Origin: Actinokineospora enzanensis DSM 44649
GTDB taxonomy: Bacteria > Actinomycetota > Actinomycetes > Mycobacteriales > Pseudonocardiaceae
Reading direction: 5' to 3'
DNA: 64,000 nt
Assembly (NCBI RefSeq): GCF_000374445.1
Contig: NZ_KB894439.1
Location: forward strand, 1-64,000
The translations under genes and the position numbers were made by a program. The notes beneath the pieces are model-generated. The model had not been told where the DNA came from. It saw only the letters and a program-made list of their open reading frames with translations, and ran no database searches. Below, one piece after another: positions 35,896-48,514 of this stretch. Position 1 is the first letter of the stretch; every line of letters begins with the position of its first letter.

Positions 35896-36459
35896 GATTT
35901 CCTCCGTGGGGGTGGGATTTCTTCCGGATCGGTGCCGCGACGTTACCGACCTCTGGCCTGCGGGGACAACGCGGGTCCACCGTGTGCGGACCGTGACCGG
36001 CAACCAGAAGTTGATCAACGGCGCGTGATCCCGGGCCGCTGACCTGCGAGTATAACCCCGTGTCGGCCGTCACTCCGAGGATTACCCAGCGCGATCGATG
36101 CCGAACGGTTCGCGAAAGTGTCGCCTGTGCCACGTCCCCGCCCACCCGGTCGGCCCAGCGCCGTCAACCCCGCGTCTACCTGCACAGACGCGCGCCGAGG
36201 CACCGGAGGGCCCGAATCGGGCATCCGGCGGGTCTTTCCGGGGCCTTTCGAAGATCCCCGAACACGCGTTTACCGGTGCGTTCTCCCGTGCGTTTTCCGG
36301 GCAGCCGGAGACGGCGGACGAAGTGTCGTTCTCGGTTCTCGGCGGTTTCTCGCCGGTTCCGGTGCCACCGCCGTCGTGTGGATCACACACGGCATGGTGC
36401 ACACGCACAGGCCGGGTCCGGCGATGTGCCGGACCCGGCCTTACGTCCACATGGCGGGA
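35896..36459. other. intergenic region between pyrF and mihF
   Basis: No convincing gene is seen in these 564 bp; frames on both strands lack family resemblance and steady codon bias. It holds a minus-strand -10-like TATACT (36049-36054), a candidate mihF promoter giving a 5' UTR of about 145 nt. It also holds a near-palindrome GTGTGGATCACAC (36376-36388) and the pyrF terminator hairpin (36411-36439). Confidence 0.5.
36411..36439 (-). terminator. hairpin terminating the pyrimidine operon
   Basis: GCCGGGTCCGGC (36411-36422) and GCCGGACCCGGC (36428-36439) form a perfect 12-bp stem with a 5-nt loop, 20 nt beyond the pyrF stop. There is no strong T-run on the minus strand, as is common in high-GC actinobacteria. 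Confidence 0.65.
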
Positions 36460-37289
36460 CTACGGTCGGCCTGCGATGGCCGCCAGGGTGTCGCGGACGG
36501 TCAGGGCTGCCGTGCGCAGGGATGCCGGGTCTGGTCCGTGGCGGAGGATGTCCCGCGAACTGGTCGGCAGCACGTGCGGCAGGGCAGACCCGAAGACGCG
36601 GGCCAGGTCCTCGACCCCCGCGCCCTGGGCGCCCACCCCGGGCGCCAGGATCGGGCCGTTGAGCGCCGACAGGTCAAGATCGACTTCGGCCACCGTCGCA
36701 CCGATCACGAGGCCCACCGAGCCCAGCGGGGACGCTCCCGCGTTGTGTTCGGCGGCCGCGTCGACCACCGACTGGGCCACCGAGCGATCATCCACCCGGG
36801 CCTGTTGGACGCTCGCGCCCTCCGGGTTCGAGGTCCGCGCGAGCACGAACACCCCCCGACCAGTCCGCGCGGCCTCGTCCAGGGCCGGGGAGAGAGACCC
36901 GAACCCCAGATACGGCGACAACGTCACCGCGTCCGCCGCGAGAGGTGACCCGTCCGACAGATAAGCGGCCGCATAAGCCGACATCGTCGAGCCGATATCC
37001 CCCCGCTTGACGTCGAGCAGCACCAACGCCCCCAACGACCGGGCATCGGCGATCACCCGCTCCAACACCGCCACGCCCCGAGACCCGTAAGCCTCGAAAA
37101 ACGCGGACTGCGGCTTGAGTACCGAGACCTCCCCTGCCAACGCCTCCACGCACGTCAGCGCGAACCGCTCCAGCCCCGACACATCCCGAGGCAGTCCCCA
37201 CTGGTCCAGCAGCCCCGGATGCGGGTCGATGCCCACGCACAACGACCCGCGTGCGGCGACCGACGACACCAGCCGCGAACCGAAACCGG

Positions 37290-37293
<4 letters not shown>
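36460..37293 (-). CDS. pyrF: orotidine 5'-phosphate decarboxylase (type 2)
   Basis: Last step to UMP. It is of the longer type-2 OMPDC family: [15 protein letters not shown] at the N-terminus, [21 protein letters not shown], and the catalytic [21 protein letters not shown] with the D-K-x-x-D array. The length is 277 residues from the GTG at 37293, which overlaps the carB stop (GTGA). It is the final gene of the operon. Confidence 0.95.
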
Positions 37294-40619
<3,326 letters not shown>

Positions 40620-41819
40620 CTACTTCGCCTCCCCGTCCTGCGGGACACCCGCACCCGGTCGGCCCGCTCGCGAGGGAAGGGCATTGTCTCGCAACCGGAC
40701 CTCCATCAAGCTCACGAACTGGTCGAACAGGTTGGCGGCGTCGTGCGGACCGGCCGCCGCTTCAGGGTGGTACTGCACGGAGAACGCGGGGACCTCCAGG
40801 GCCCGGACACCTTCGACGCAGTCGTCGTTCGGGCAGTAGTGGCTCACGGTGGCCTTGCCGAACGGGGTGTCGAAGTCCTTGCCGGGCTCGCCTTCCAGCG
40901 CGAAACCGTGGTTCTGCGCGGTGATCGCGACCGCGCCGGTGGCGATGTCGATCACCGGGATGTTGATGCCGCGGTGGCCGTAGCGCAGTTTGTAGGTGCC
41001 AAGGCCCAGGGCGCGGCCCAGGATCTGGTTGCCGAAGCAGATGCCGAACAGCGGGACTCTCCGCTCCAGCACGCCCTTCGTGAGCGCCACCGCGTGGTCG
41101 GTGGTGGCCGGGTCGCCGGGGCCGTTGGACAGGAAGACGCCGTCGGCCTCGACCGCGAGCAGCTCGTCCAGGGAGCTGGTCGCGGGCAGCACGTGCGTCT
41201 CGATGCCGCGGGCGGCCATCATCCGCGGCGTGTTGGACTTGATGCCCAGGTCCAGCGCGGCGACCCGGAACCGGCGCTCGCCGTCGGCGGGCACGACGTA
41301 GGTCTGCTTCGTGCTCACCTCGCTCGCCAGCTCGGCGCCGACCATGCCGGGGCTCTCCAGCACGCGCGCGACCATCGCCTCGGGCGTCACCAGGGCGTCG
41401 CCGGAGAACACCCCGGCCCGCATGGCGCCGCGTTCGCGCAGGTGGCGGGTCAGCGAGCGGGTGTCGACGCCGCTGATGCCGACCACGTCCTGGGCGACCA
41501 GCTCGTCGTCCAGCGAGCGGGTGGCGCGCCAGTTCGACGGCACCCGCGCGGGGTCGCGCACCACGTAGCCGGACACCCAGATCCGGCCCGACTCGTCGTC
41601 CTCGTCGTTCCAGCCGGTGTTGCCGATCTGCGGGGCCGTGGCCACCACGATCTGGCGGTGGTAGGAGGGGTCGGTCAGGGTCTCCTGGTAGCCGGTCATG
41701 GCGGTGCAGAACACCACCTCGCCGAAGGTGGCGCCGACGGCGCCGAACGCCTCGCCGCGGAACACCCTGCCGTCCTCCAGGACCAGCGCGGCAGCGGTCC
41801 TCGTGCCTGTGTCACTCAC
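40620..41819 (-). CDS. carA: carbamoyl-phosphate synthase small (glutaminase) subunit
   Basis: Supplies ammonia from glutamine to CarB. The class I amidotransferase motif PLFGICFGNQ carries the nucleophilic cysteine, and SVQYHPEAAAGP gives the His/Glu of the triad. The N-terminal CPSase_sm domain is standard (LVLEDGRVFRGEAFGA). The length is 399 residues. The GTG at 41819 lies inside the end of the upstream membrane-protein gene (8-nt overlap). Confidence 0.97.
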   Translation of the reverse strand: MSDTGTRTAAALVLEDGRVFRGEAFGAVGATFGEVVFCTAMTGYQETLTDPSYHRQIVVATAPQIGNTGWNDEDDESGRIWVSGYVVRDPARVPSNWRATRSLDDELVAQDVVGISGVDTRSLTRHLRERGAMRAGVFSGDALVTPEAMVARVLESPGMVGAELASEVSTKQTYVVPADGERRFRVAALDLGIKSNTPRMMAARGIETHVLPATSSLDELLAVEADGVFLSNGPGDPATTDHAVALTKGVLERRVPLFGICFGNQILGRALGLGTYKLRYGHRGINIPVIDIATGAVAITAQNHGFALEGEPGKDFDTPFGKATVSHYCPNDDCVEGVRALEVPAFSVQYHPEAAAGPHDAANLFDQFVSLMEVRLRDNALPSRAGRPGAGVPQDGEAK

Positions 41820-42363
41820 CGTCTCGTCCTTCCGGGGTCGGGTTCTGGTCCGGGCTCAGGGCGCGCAGGGCGGGCACCCAGGTCCGGTAGTCGTCCTTGT
41901 CGTCGGCGCGGAAGCCGGTGTCGAACTCCTGCCCGTCGACCTCCCAGCGCACGACCAGCAGGCCGTCGCCGCCCAGCACCTTCCCGGCGATGCCCGCCTC
42001 GGTCCTGGCCGCGCGCACCGACCCGGCCGGGATCCACACCGGCCGGGCACCGACGCGGTCGAACAGCAGGCCGTCGGGCAGCAGGTGGGCGGTGGCGTCG
42101 GCGCGGAAGCCGACATCGCCGACAGCCACGCGGTCCTGCCAGCTCGCGCCGGTGACCGTGCTCGCGTAGACGCCCGTGCTGGGCGGGAGCAGCGAAGCCA
42201 CCGTGCCCTCGCGTACCGCGGTCACTACCGCCTCGGGAGCGGTCGGCAGCGGGGGCAGCACCTTGGCCTGGCGGCGGGCACGGTTGCGGTAGCCGACCCA
42301 CATGAGCAGGACCAGCAGCACCAGCAGTGCCGCGAACAGCAGTGTCAGGGTCGTCCGGTTCAC
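41812..42363 (-). CDS. conserved membrane-anchored protein of the pyrimidine operon (Rv1382-like)
   Basis: A 183-residue protein with one N-terminal membrane helix ([20 protein letters not shown], about 5-24) and a soluble beta-rich domain ([29 protein letters not shown] ... [18 protein letters not shown]). Function unknown. A protein of this kind occupies the same place between pyrC and carA in Mycobacterium (Rv1382). The GTG start overlaps the pyrC stop (GTGA), and its end overlaps the carA start by 8 nt. Conservation of position suggests a link to the pathway or simply co-expression. Confidence 0.82.
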   Translation of the reverse strand: MNRTTLTLLFAALLVLLVLLMWVGYRNRARRQAKVLPPLPTAPEAVVTAVREGTVASLLPPSTGVYASTVTGASWQDRVAVGDVGFRADATAHLLPDGLLFDRVGARPVWIPAGSVRAARTEAGIAGKVLGGDGLLVVRWEVDGQEFDTGFRADDKDDYRTWVPALRALSPDQNPTPEGRDGE

Positions 42364-43649
42364 GCGGTGGCCTTCCCGTCCCGGGCGGTGACGACGCCGC
42401 GCAGCAGCGTGGCCACGACCGTGCCGGGCAGCTCCATGCCCTCGTAGGGCGTGTTCACCGCGATGCTGGCCAGGTCGGCGCCGCGCACGGTCCAGCGGCC
42501 CGCCGGGTCGACCAGGGTCAGCGTCGCGGGCTCGCCCACCGCGATCGGACGGCCCTGGTCGGGCAGGCCCGCGATCTCGGCCGGGCGCTCGCTCATCACC
42601 CGCGCGACGCCGCGCCAGTCGAGCAGGCCGGGTTCGACCATGGTGGCGACCACGATCGGCAGCGCGGTCTGCAGGCCGAGCATGCCGGGCCGGGCGGCGG
42701 ACCACTCGCAGTCCTTGTCCTGGGCGGCGTGCGGGGCGTGGTCGGTGGCCACGCAGTCGAGCGTGCCGTCGGCCAGGGCCTGGCGCAGCGCGGCCGCGTC
42801 GGCGGCGGTGCGCAGCGGCGGGTTGACCTTGTTGACCGGGTCGTAACCGGTCAGCCGCTCGTCGTCGAGCAGCAGGTGGTGCGGGGTGACCTCGGCCGAG
42901 ACCCGCGTGCCGCGCGCCTTCGCCCAGCGCAGGATGTCGGCGGTGCCCGCGGTGGACACGTGGCAGACGTGCAGCCGGGCGCCGACGTGCCTGGCCAGCA
43001 GGCAGTCGCGGGCGACGATGGACTCCTCGGCGACCGCGGGCCAGCCCGCGAGACCCAGCCGGGCGGCCGTCTCGCCCTCGTGCGCCTGGGCGCCGACGGT
43101 GAGCCGGGGCTCCTCGGCGTGTTGGGCGATCACCGCGTCCAGCGCCTTGGTGTACTCCAGGGCCCGGCGCATGATCAGCGGGTCGGCGACGCAGAGACCG
43201 TCGTCGGAGAAGACCCGGACGCCCGCGGCCGAGCGGGCCATCGTGCCGAGCTCGGCCAGGCGCTCGCCCTGGAGACCGACGGTGACCGCGCCGACCGGGT
43301 GCACGTCGACCAGACCGACCTCCCGGCCGCGCCGCCAGACGTGCTCGACGACCACGGCGTTGTCGGCCACCGGGTCGGTGTTGGCCATGGCGAACACGGC
43401 GGTGTACCCGCCGAGCGCGGCGGCGCGGGAGCCGGTCTCGATGGTCTCGGTGTCCTCGCGGCCCGGCTCGCGCAGGTGCGTGTGCAGGTCCACGAAGCCG
43501 GGCAGCGCGACCAGGCCGCCTGCGTCGATGACCTCGGCGTCGGTGTCGCTTGTGGACCCGATGGCCGTGATGACTCCGTTGTGGACGGTGAGGTCGACGG
43601 GCTCGCCCTCGCCGTAGGGCCGGACGCCACGAATGATCAACGCGCTCAC
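42360..43649 (-). CDS. pyrC: dihydroorotase (class I)
   Basis: Zn-dependent cyclisation of carbamoyl aspartate. The metal-binding [10 protein letters not shown], the [18 protein letters not shown] histidines and the C-terminal CVATDHAPH aspartate motif are intact. The length is 429 residues from the GTG at 43649, overlapping the pyrB stop (GTGA). It is of the class I group often complexed with PyrB; adjacency and coupling fit that. Confidence 0.96.
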   Translation of the reverse strand: MSALIIRGVRPYGEGEPVDLTVHNGVITAIGSTSDTDAEVIDAGGLVALPGFVDLHTHLREPGREDTETIETGSRAAALGGYTAVFAMANTDPVADNAVVVEHVWRRGREVGLVDVHPVGAVTVGLQGERLAELGTMARSAAGVRVFSDDGLCVADPLIMRRALEYTKALDAVIAQHAEEPRLTVGAQAHEGETAARLGLAGWPAVAEESIVARDCLLARHVGARLHVCHVSTAGTADILRWAKARGTRVSAEVTPHHLLLDDERLTGYDPVNKVNPPLRTAADAAALRQALADGTLDCVATDHAPHAAQDKDCEWSAARPGMLGLQTALPIVVATMVEPGLLDWRGVARVMSERPAEIAGLPDQGRPIAVGEPATLTLVDPAGRWTVRGADLASIAVNTPYEGMELPGTVVATLLRGVVTARDGKATA

Positions 43650-44596
43650 GCCGCGTCCTCCTCTCCGGCTAGCAGGTGGTAGAGCACCGCCATGCGGACA
43701 TGCACACCGTTGTTGACCTGTTGGGTAATCGCCGCTCGGGGGGAGTCCGCGACCGTGGCGGAGATCTCCATGCCGCGCAGCATCGGTCCCGGGTGCAGCA
43801 CGACCGCGTGCTCCGGCAGCAGCGACGCGCGCGCCTCGTTGAGGCCGTAGGCGATCGAGTACTCGCGCGCGGACGGGAAGAACCCGCCGTGCATGCGTTC
43901 GGCCTGCACGCGCAACATCATCACGGCGTCCAAAGTGGGCAGTTCGGGGTCCAACGCGTGCGAGACGGTGAGCGAGCCCGCCGGACCCACCGGCCAGTCG
44001 GCCACGCCGGTGGGCAGCAGCGTCGGCGGGGCGATCAGCACGACGTCCGCGCCGAACGAGGTCAGCAGGTGCACGTTCGACCGGGCGACCCGGCTGTGCA
44101 GCACGTCGCCGACGATCCCGATCCGCCTGCCCTCGACGCCGCCGAGCCGCTCGCGCAGGGTCGCCATGTCCAACAGCGCCTGGGTGGGGTGCTCGTGGGT
44201 GCCGTCGCCCGCGTTGACCACGCAGGTGTCGGTGTGCGACAGCCAGCTCGCCAGCCGGTGCGCGGCGCCCGAGGCCGGGTGCCGGACGATCACGCAGTCG
44301 GCGCCCGCGGCGGCCAGGGTCAGCGCGGTGTCCCGCAGCGACTCGCCCTTCTTGACCGAGGAACCGCCCGCGGACACGTTCACCACGTCCGCGCTCATCC
44401 ACTTGCCCGCGATCTCGAAGGACACCCTGGTGCGGGTGGAGTCCTCGTAGAACAGGGTGATCACGGTGCGGCCGCGCAGCGTCGGCAGCTTCTTCACCTC
44501 ACGGCCGAGCAGCGTGCCCTTGAGGCCTTCGGCGGTGTCCAGGATCGCGCGCGCGGTGTCCACGTCCAGCCCGTCGGTGGTCAGCAGGTGTTTCAT
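43646..44596 (-). CDS. pyrB: aspartate carbamoyltransferase catalytic subunit
   Basis: Forms carbamoyl aspartate. STRTR (carbamoyl-phosphate site), [18 protein letters not shown] and [13 protein letters not shown] (aspartate-site loop) are canonical. The length is 316 residues. No pyrI is present, as is normal in actinobacteria, so regulation is by PyrR and by complex formation rather than CTP allostery. The ATG overlaps the pyrR stop (ATGA). Confidence 0.97.
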   Translation of the reverse strand: MKHLLTTDGLDVDTARAILDTAEGLKGTLLGREVKKLPTLRGRTVITLFYEDSTRTRVSFEIAGKWMSADVVNVSAGGSSVKKGESLRDTALTLAAAGADCVIVRHPASGAAHRLASWLSHTDTCVVNAGDGTHEHPTQALLDMATLRERLGGVEGRRIGIVGDVLHSRVARSNVHLLTSFGADVVLIAPPTLLPTGVADWPVGPAGSLTVSHALDPELPTLDAVMMLRVQAERMHGGFFPSAREYSIAYGLNEARASLLPEHAVVLHPGPMLRGMEISATVADSPRAAITQQVNNGVHVRMAVLYHLLAGEEDAA

Positions 44597-45183
44597 CCCA
44601 CCTCGCCGACGCGGTGGAGCTGGACGGCGTCGCGGCCGTCGGTCTCGGCCAACAGGACGTGGACCTCCTCGGAACGCGCGGTGGGCACGTTCTTGCCCAC
44701 GTAGTCGGCGCGGATGGGCAATTCGCGGTGGCCGCGGTCGATCAGCACGGCCAGCTGCACCGCGCGCGGGCGGCCGACGTCGCGCAGGGCGTCGAGCGCG
44801 GCGCGGATGGTGCGGCCGGAGAAGAGCACGTCATCGACCAGCACGACCAGCGCGTCCTCGATCCCGCCGGACGGCAGCGCGGTCTGGCCGAGCGGGCGGG
44901 TGGGCTTGCGGCGCAGGTCGTCGCGGTAGAGCGTGACGTCGAGGGTGCCGACGGGCAGCCGGACATCGCTGAACTCGGCCACCCGCTCGGCCAGCCGGGC
45001 GGCCAACGGGGCGCCACGGGTGGGGATGCCCAGCAACACGACCGGGCGCGAGTCGGACGCGCCGAGCGAGGTCTTCTCGATGACCTGATGGGCCATTCGG
45101 GCGATGGTGCGCGCGACGTCACCGGCCGAGAGCAGCTCGCGCCGCTCCGCCGGTTCCGGCGCGCCACGAGGTCGCGACGGCAC
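44593..45183 (-). CDS. pyrR: pyrimidine operon regulator PyrR / uracil phosphoribosyltransferase
   Basis: RNA-binding regulator that senses UMP, with UPRTase activity. The PRPP loop is [21 protein letters not shown] and the RNA-binding face includes [16 protein letters not shown]. The length is 196 residues. The GTG at 45183 follows AAGGAG. First gene of the operon; the PyrR-type hairpin immediately upstream of its Shine-Dalgarno suggests translational autocontrol of the whole operon, as described in mycobacteria. Confidence 0.95.
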   Translation of the reverse strand: MPSRPRGAPEPAERRELLSAGDVARTIARMAHQVIEKTSLGASDSRPVVLLGIPTRGAPLAARLAERVAEFSDVRLPVGTLDVTLYRDDLRRKPTRPLGQTALPSGGIEDALVVLVDDVLFSGRTIRAALDALRDVGRPRAVQLAVLIDRGHRELPIRADYVGKNVPTARSEEVHVLLAETDGRDAVQLHRVGEVG

Positions 45184-45194
45184 GGAGGACTCCT

Positions 45195-45216
45195 TCCCCG
45201 CCTCGCCGGACGGGTC
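45195..45216 (-). promoter_or_regulatory. PyrR-binding RNA hairpin in the pyr leader
   Basis: In the pyrR 5' UTR the RNA reads ACCCG-UCCGGCGAGG-CGGGG. The loop UCCGGCGAGGC (complement of 45200-45210) matches the PyrR consensus UCCNGNGAGGY without mismatch and is closed by CCCG/CGGG. The Shine-Dalgarno GAAGGAG begins directly after the stem, so PyrR binding would block initiation. No terminator follows. Confidence 0.75.
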
Positions 45217-45332
45217 GTTAAAGGTGTCTGGCGACCCCTCTGACCTGGGGTCGACCCGACGGTACCAGGCGCGCGCGGGGCTTCCGGCGGGTGGTGTGCG
45301 TCGCTTTGTCGAAGCCTGTGGACGGTACCGGC

Positions 45333-45374
45333 TTGACCTGGTGACAACTGTGGGTAACCATTACTCTGCGTGTT
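45333..45374 (+). promoter_or_regulatory. bldD promoter region with BldD-box
   Basis: A -35-like TTGACC (45333-45338) is followed after 16 bp by TAACCA (45355-45360). ATTACTCTGCGTGTT (45360-45374) matches the BldD operator consensus nTnACnCWGnGTnAn at all but one fixed position. It overlaps the presumed -10/start region, as expected for autorepression. The promoter hexamers are weakly supported. Confidence 0.55.
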
Positions 45375-45436
45375 GATTTGACCTGACCCGCGGCAGTCCT
45401 TAGCGCCGACGGGGCGAACGAATGGAGAACCGCCGC

Positions 45437-45925
45437 ATGGGCGACTACGCCAAGGCGCTTGGGGCCAAGCTCCGCGCCATCCGCCAGCAGCAGGGGCTGT
45501 CGCTGCACGGCGTCGAGCAGAAGTCCGGTGGCCGCTGGAAGGCCGTCGTGGTCGGCTCGTACGAGCGCGGCGACCGCGCCGTCACCGTCCAGAAGCTGGC
45601 CGAACTCGCGGACTTCTACGGCGTTCCGGTGGTGGAACTCCTGCCCGAGGGCCGCGTCCCGTCCGGCGCCGAACCGGCCACCAAGATCGTGATCAACCTG
45701 GAGCGGCTGCAACAGCTGCCCGCGGAGAAGGTGGGCCCGCTCGCCCGCTACGCCGCCACGATCCAGAGCCAGCGCGGCGACTACAACGGCAAGGTCCTGT
45801 CCATCCGCACCGAGGACCTCCGCTCGCTGGCCATCATCTACGACATGACCCCCGGCGAGCTCACCGAGCAGCTCATCGACTGGGGCGTGCTGCCCCCCGA
45901 GGCGCGCCCGTCCAAGGAGGACTAG
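45437..45925 (+). CDS. bldD: developmental regulator BldD
   Basis: Master repressor of development and antibiotic genes in filamentous actinobacteria, activated by tetrameric c-di-GMP. The N-terminal Xre-type HTH (MGDYAKALGAKLRAIRQQQG ... GSYERGDRAVTVQKLAELADFY) is almost identical in character to Streptomyces BldD. The C-terminal c-di-GMP signature RGD-X8-RxxD is present as RGD (113-115) and RTED (124-127). The length is 162 residues from the ATG at 45437 with GGAG upstream; a five-codon longer start at 45422 lacks one. Divergent from pyrR. Confidence 0.95.
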   Translation: MGDYAKALGAKLRAIRQQQGLSLHGVEQKSGGRWKAVVVGSYERGDRAVTVQKLAELADFYGVPVVELLPEGRVPSGAEPATKIVINLERLQQLPAEKVGPLARYAATIQSQRGDYNGKVLSIRTEDLRSLAIIYDMTPGELTEQLIDWGVLPPEARPSKED

Positions 45926-45933
45926 GTTCGTCG

Positions 45934-45974
45934 ACACCCGACCAGGCAGACGGGGATGCTGCCCGGTCGGGTGT
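45934..45974 (+). terminator. bldD terminator
   Basis: ACACCCGACCAGGCAG (45934-45949) pairs with CTGCCCGGTCGGGTGT (45959-45974), a 16-bp stem with one G-U pair and a 9-nt loop, starting 8 nt after the bldD stop. Confidence 0.75.
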
Positions 45975-46385
45975 TCCGCGTCCTGACGGCCGCGCCCGGC
46001 CGCCGGGGACACTCCTGGCGCTGCCCACCGCTTCATGACGCCTCTCACGGACTGTCCGCGCATCTGGGATGGGCCGGGGGCCTTCGCCGCTTCCACGGGC
46101 CGCTGAGCGCCCGCAGCGCGGAGAGTTCCGGTGGGCGGAGTCCACGAGCTGGGGTGTCCGCGCCGCGGGGCGGAGTGGCCGCGGGGCGGAATGGCTCGGG
46201 GCGGGGTGGCTCAGGGCCGGGGTGTTCGTGGGGCGGATGACCCGGGGCGGGCGGCTCGGGGCGGCAAGGAGGCTCCGCTGCGCGCAGGAGCAGATGGCGC
46301 GACGTGGGATGGCCATTGCGACGGCCGGATGTCGCGTGTGCGGCCCGCAACGGGACTCGGGCACCCACAACCCGCCGAATACAGA
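45975..46385. repeat. gene-free region with a degenerate G-rich tandem repeat
   Basis: Between the bldD and nusB terminators no gene is convincing. From about 46161 to 46265 a 14-17-bp unit of the form GCTCGGGGCGGNNTG repeats about seven times with drift (for example GCCGCGGGGCGGAATG at 46178 and GCTCGGGGCGGGGTG at 46194). The plus strand carries many GG/GGGG runs and could form G-quadruplexes. A 165-codon minus-strand frame crossing it is low-complexity and rejected. Confidence 0.55.
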
Positions 46386-46417
46386 ACGACCCCCGCCTCA
46401 GGCGAGGCAGGGGTCGT
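46386..46417 (-). terminator. nusB terminator
   Basis: A 13-bp stem with one mismatch (46386-46398 with 46405-46417, 6-nt loop) begins 13 nt after the nusB stop and is followed on the minus strand by TCTGTATT. Confidence 0.7.
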
Positions 46418-46430
46418 CCCGAGCCAACGG

Positions 46431-46850
46431 CTAGAGAGTCGCGCGCAGCCGGTCGGCGATGCCGCCGATGCGGCCGAGTACGCCGTTCACGAACCGGGGC
46501 GAGTCGTCCGTGGACAAGGACTTGGCCAGTTGGACGGCCTCGTCGATGGCCACCGCGTCCGGTACGTCGGTCGCCCACAGCAGTTCGTACAGGCCCAGTC
46601 GCAGGACGGCCAGGTCGACGGCGGGCATGCGGGCCAGGGTCCAGCCCTCGGCGTGTTCGGTGAGCAGTTCGTCGATGCGGACCCGGTGCTTGGTGACGCC
46701 TTCCACCAGGGTCACGGTGTAGTCGTTGACCGGGGGGACGTCCGGGGAGCCGACCCGGTCGGCCAGCAGGGTCACCGGGTCGGAGTCGCGGACGGCGGCC
46801 TCGAACAGAAGGTCCACCGCCCGTTTACGGGCTTTGCTGCGCGCCCCCAC
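46431..46850 (-). CDS. nusB: transcription antitermination factor NusB
   Basis: Binds BoxA RNA with NusE and supports rRNA antitermination. The N-terminus GARSKARKRAVDLLFEAAVRD and the C-terminal VAIDEAVQLAKSLSTDDSPRFVNGVLGRI are diagnostic. The length is 139 residues. The GTG at 46850 lies 1 nt after the efp stop, so the two are coupled. Confidence 0.95.
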   Translation of the reverse strand: MGARSKARKRAVDLLFEAAVRDSDPVTLLADRVGSPDVPPVNDYTVTLVEGVTKHRVRIDELLTEHAEGWTLARMPAVDLAVLRLGLYELLWATDVPDAVAIDEAVQLAKSLSTDDSPRFVNGVLGRIGGIADRLRATL

Positions 46851-46851
46851 G

Positions 46852-47415
46852 TCAGGAGGAGACGCGGCCGAGGTACCGGCCGTCGCGGGTGTCGACCTTG
46901 ACCTTCTCGCCGGTGGTCACGAACAGCGGCACCTGGATCTCGGCGTCGGTCTCCAGCGTGGCGGGCTTGGTGCCGCCGGTGGAGCGGTCGCCCTGCAGGC
47001 CGGGGTCGGTGTGCTTGATGACCAGCTCGACCGAGGTGGGCAGTTCGATGAACAGCGGCGCGCCTTCGTGCGAGGAGACCGTCACCGAGCTGTTCTCCAG
47101 CAGGAACCGGGACTGCTCGCCGACCACCTCGGCGGTGATGTTGATCTGCTCGTAGGTGTCGCCGTCCATGAACACGTACTCGGAGCCGTCGTTGTACAGG
47201 TAGGTCATGTCACGCCGGTCGACGGTGGCCGTCTCGACCTTGACGCCCGCGTTGAACGTCTTGTCGACGACCTTGCCGGTCAGCACGTGCTTGAGCTTGG
47301 TCCGCACGAACGCGGGGCCCTTGCCGGGTTTCACGTGCTGGAACTCGACGACGGTCCACAGCTGGCCCTCAAGGTTGAGCACCAGGCCGTTCTTCAGGTC
47401 GTTGGTCGAGGCCAC
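46852..47415 (-). CDS. efp: elongation factor P
   Basis: Relieves ribosome stalling at polyproline. All three beta domains are present; [23 protein letters not shown] holds the tip loop with the lysine that is modified in some bacteria, and GDTYEQINI and [20 protein letters not shown] follow. The length is 187 residues. The GTG at 47415 follows CAGGAGATCC. The efp-nusB pair is conserved in actinobacteria. Confidence 0.96.
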   Translation of the reverse strand: MASTNDLKNGLVLNLEGQLWTVVEFQHVKPGKGPAFVRTKLKHVLTGKVVDKTFNAGVKVETATVDRRDMTYLYNDGSEYVFMDGDTYEQINITAEVVGEQSRFLLENSSVTVSSHEGAPLFIELPTSVELVIKHTDPGLQGDRSTGGTKPATLETDAEIQVPLFVTTGEKVKVDTRDGRYLGRVSS

Positions 47416-47676
47416 TGGCTGGATCTCCTGTATGTCCGCACGGGATGCCGACGGTCCCCGGGCGGGTCCGTGTGACGACCGTGAGCTGCTTGGTGGGTCA
47501 GCGCGGGAGCTCGGTGACCGCGACGGTGACCGCCATTCCGGCGGAAAGTGTACCGTCGCCGCTTCCGCGCGTGACCCGGCACCTCATGGACCTCCGGCCA
47601 CGAGCCTACCCTGGGGTAACAAGCGCCCGGCCGGGCCGTGTTCCCCGGGTCCGCGCCGGGGCGGGAAGAGGGCGGG

Positions 47677-48105
47677 ATGACGCGCTGGGTGTGGCGGGGT
47701 GCGGTGTCGGCGGTCGTGCACGCCGTGGTGGCGGTGGCGGTCGCCGCGCTCAAGGCGGGCGATCCGGTCGGCTGGTCGACGGTGGAGGCCCTGGCGTTGG
47801 GGCTCGTGGTCGGGGTCGCGGCGGTGTGGGCGGCGGTGGACGGTTGGCAGGACGTGCCTGATCGCGGTCGGGTCTGGGTGTTCGCGGCGCTGGTCGCGGG
47901 CTGGGGTTCGGCGGTGTTGGGCGTGCTCGGTCGAGCGGTGTTCGTGGATCAGACCGGGGTCAGTTCGCTGGGTTCGGCGTTGACCGGCGGGGCCGCGTTC
48001 ACCGCGCTGCTGGTCCTGGTCCCGGCCGGACTCGGCCTGCTGGTGGGCCCCCGGCTGGACCGCCGTCGTGCGGACGAGGAGCCTCGCCCGCACGACGTGC
48101 GCTAG
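47677..48105 (+). CDS. small four-helix membrane protein (B-4DMT-like)
   Basis: A 142-residue protein with four hydrophobic segments (about 8-25, 38-60, 72-95, 108-130: VSAVVHAVVAVAVAAL, ALALGLVVGVAAVWAAV, VFAALVAGWGSAVLGVL, TALLVLVPAGLGLLVG) and a charged C-terminal tail. Topology and position divergent from efp recall the B-4DMT family of small actinobacterial membrane proteins. No catalytic motif is seen and function is unknown. ATG at 47677 with GGAAGAGGGCGGG upstream. Confidence 0.7.
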   Translation: MTRWVWRGAVSAVVHAVVAVAVAALKAGDPVGWSTVEALALGLVVGVAAVWAAVDGWQDVPDRGRVWVFAALVAGWGSAVLGVLGRAVFVDQTGVSSLGSALTGGAAFTALLVLVPAGLGLLVGPRLDRRRADEEPRPHDVR

Positions 48106-48114
48106 TGGGAGAGA

Positions 48115-48390
48115 TCAAACCAACGCGCGGACGTCGGCGGTGGTGTGCGGGGTGCCGTCCAGGCCGAGGACGCCGTTCTGCAGGCCGCCCGACGTCGGTC
48201 CGATCACGAGGATCGTCTGCGCGGTGGCCGACAGCAGCGTGAGAATCCCGCTGGGACTGTCCCGACCGGTGCGTTCACTCTCCGCGCGGATCACCGACCT
48301 GGCGGCGGGATAGCCCGCGCAGGTGCCGATGCCGGGCAGCACTGTGTTCGATTCCTCCCGCCGCCCGCCCCACTCTTCCCCGCCCGGCAT
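48115..48390 (-). CDS. small hypothetical protein
   Basis: A 91-codon frame with strong third-position G/C preference through most of its length (for example GTG CTG CCC GGC ATC GGC ACC), like true genes of this genome. The translation ends ILVIGPTSGGLQNGVLGLDG followed by TPHTTADVRALV, and is not recognised. The ATG at 48390 has GGGAACG close by; a GTG sixteen codons later is possible. It is convergent with the small membrane protein. It could be a genuine short gene or the end of a truncated longer one. Confidence 0.4.
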   Translation of the reverse strand: MPGGEEWGGRREESNTVLPGIGTCAGYPAARSVIRAESERTGRDSPSGILTLLSATAQTILVIGPTSGGLQNGVLGLDGTPHTTADVRALV

Positions 48391-48514
48391 CGTTCCCGAC
48401 CTGACAGCTCGCCGTCACCAGGGCGGCGTGGCTGTCGCGTAGCCCATTGCCGCAGCCGCGAACGCGGGTATCGGGGCCCGCGGTCTAGACCACCCGATCG
48501 GGCGAGCGCGGACT

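Noticed and set aside
36082-36450. 122-codon minus-strand frame between pyrF and mihF
   Set aside because: Mixed codon preference, no family resemblance, and it contains the operon terminator hairpin.
45873-46370. 165-codon minus-strand frame
   Set aside because: Low-complexity Pro/Arg/Ser translation produced by the G-rich tandem repeat; it overlaps the end of bldD and its terminator and has no ribosome site.
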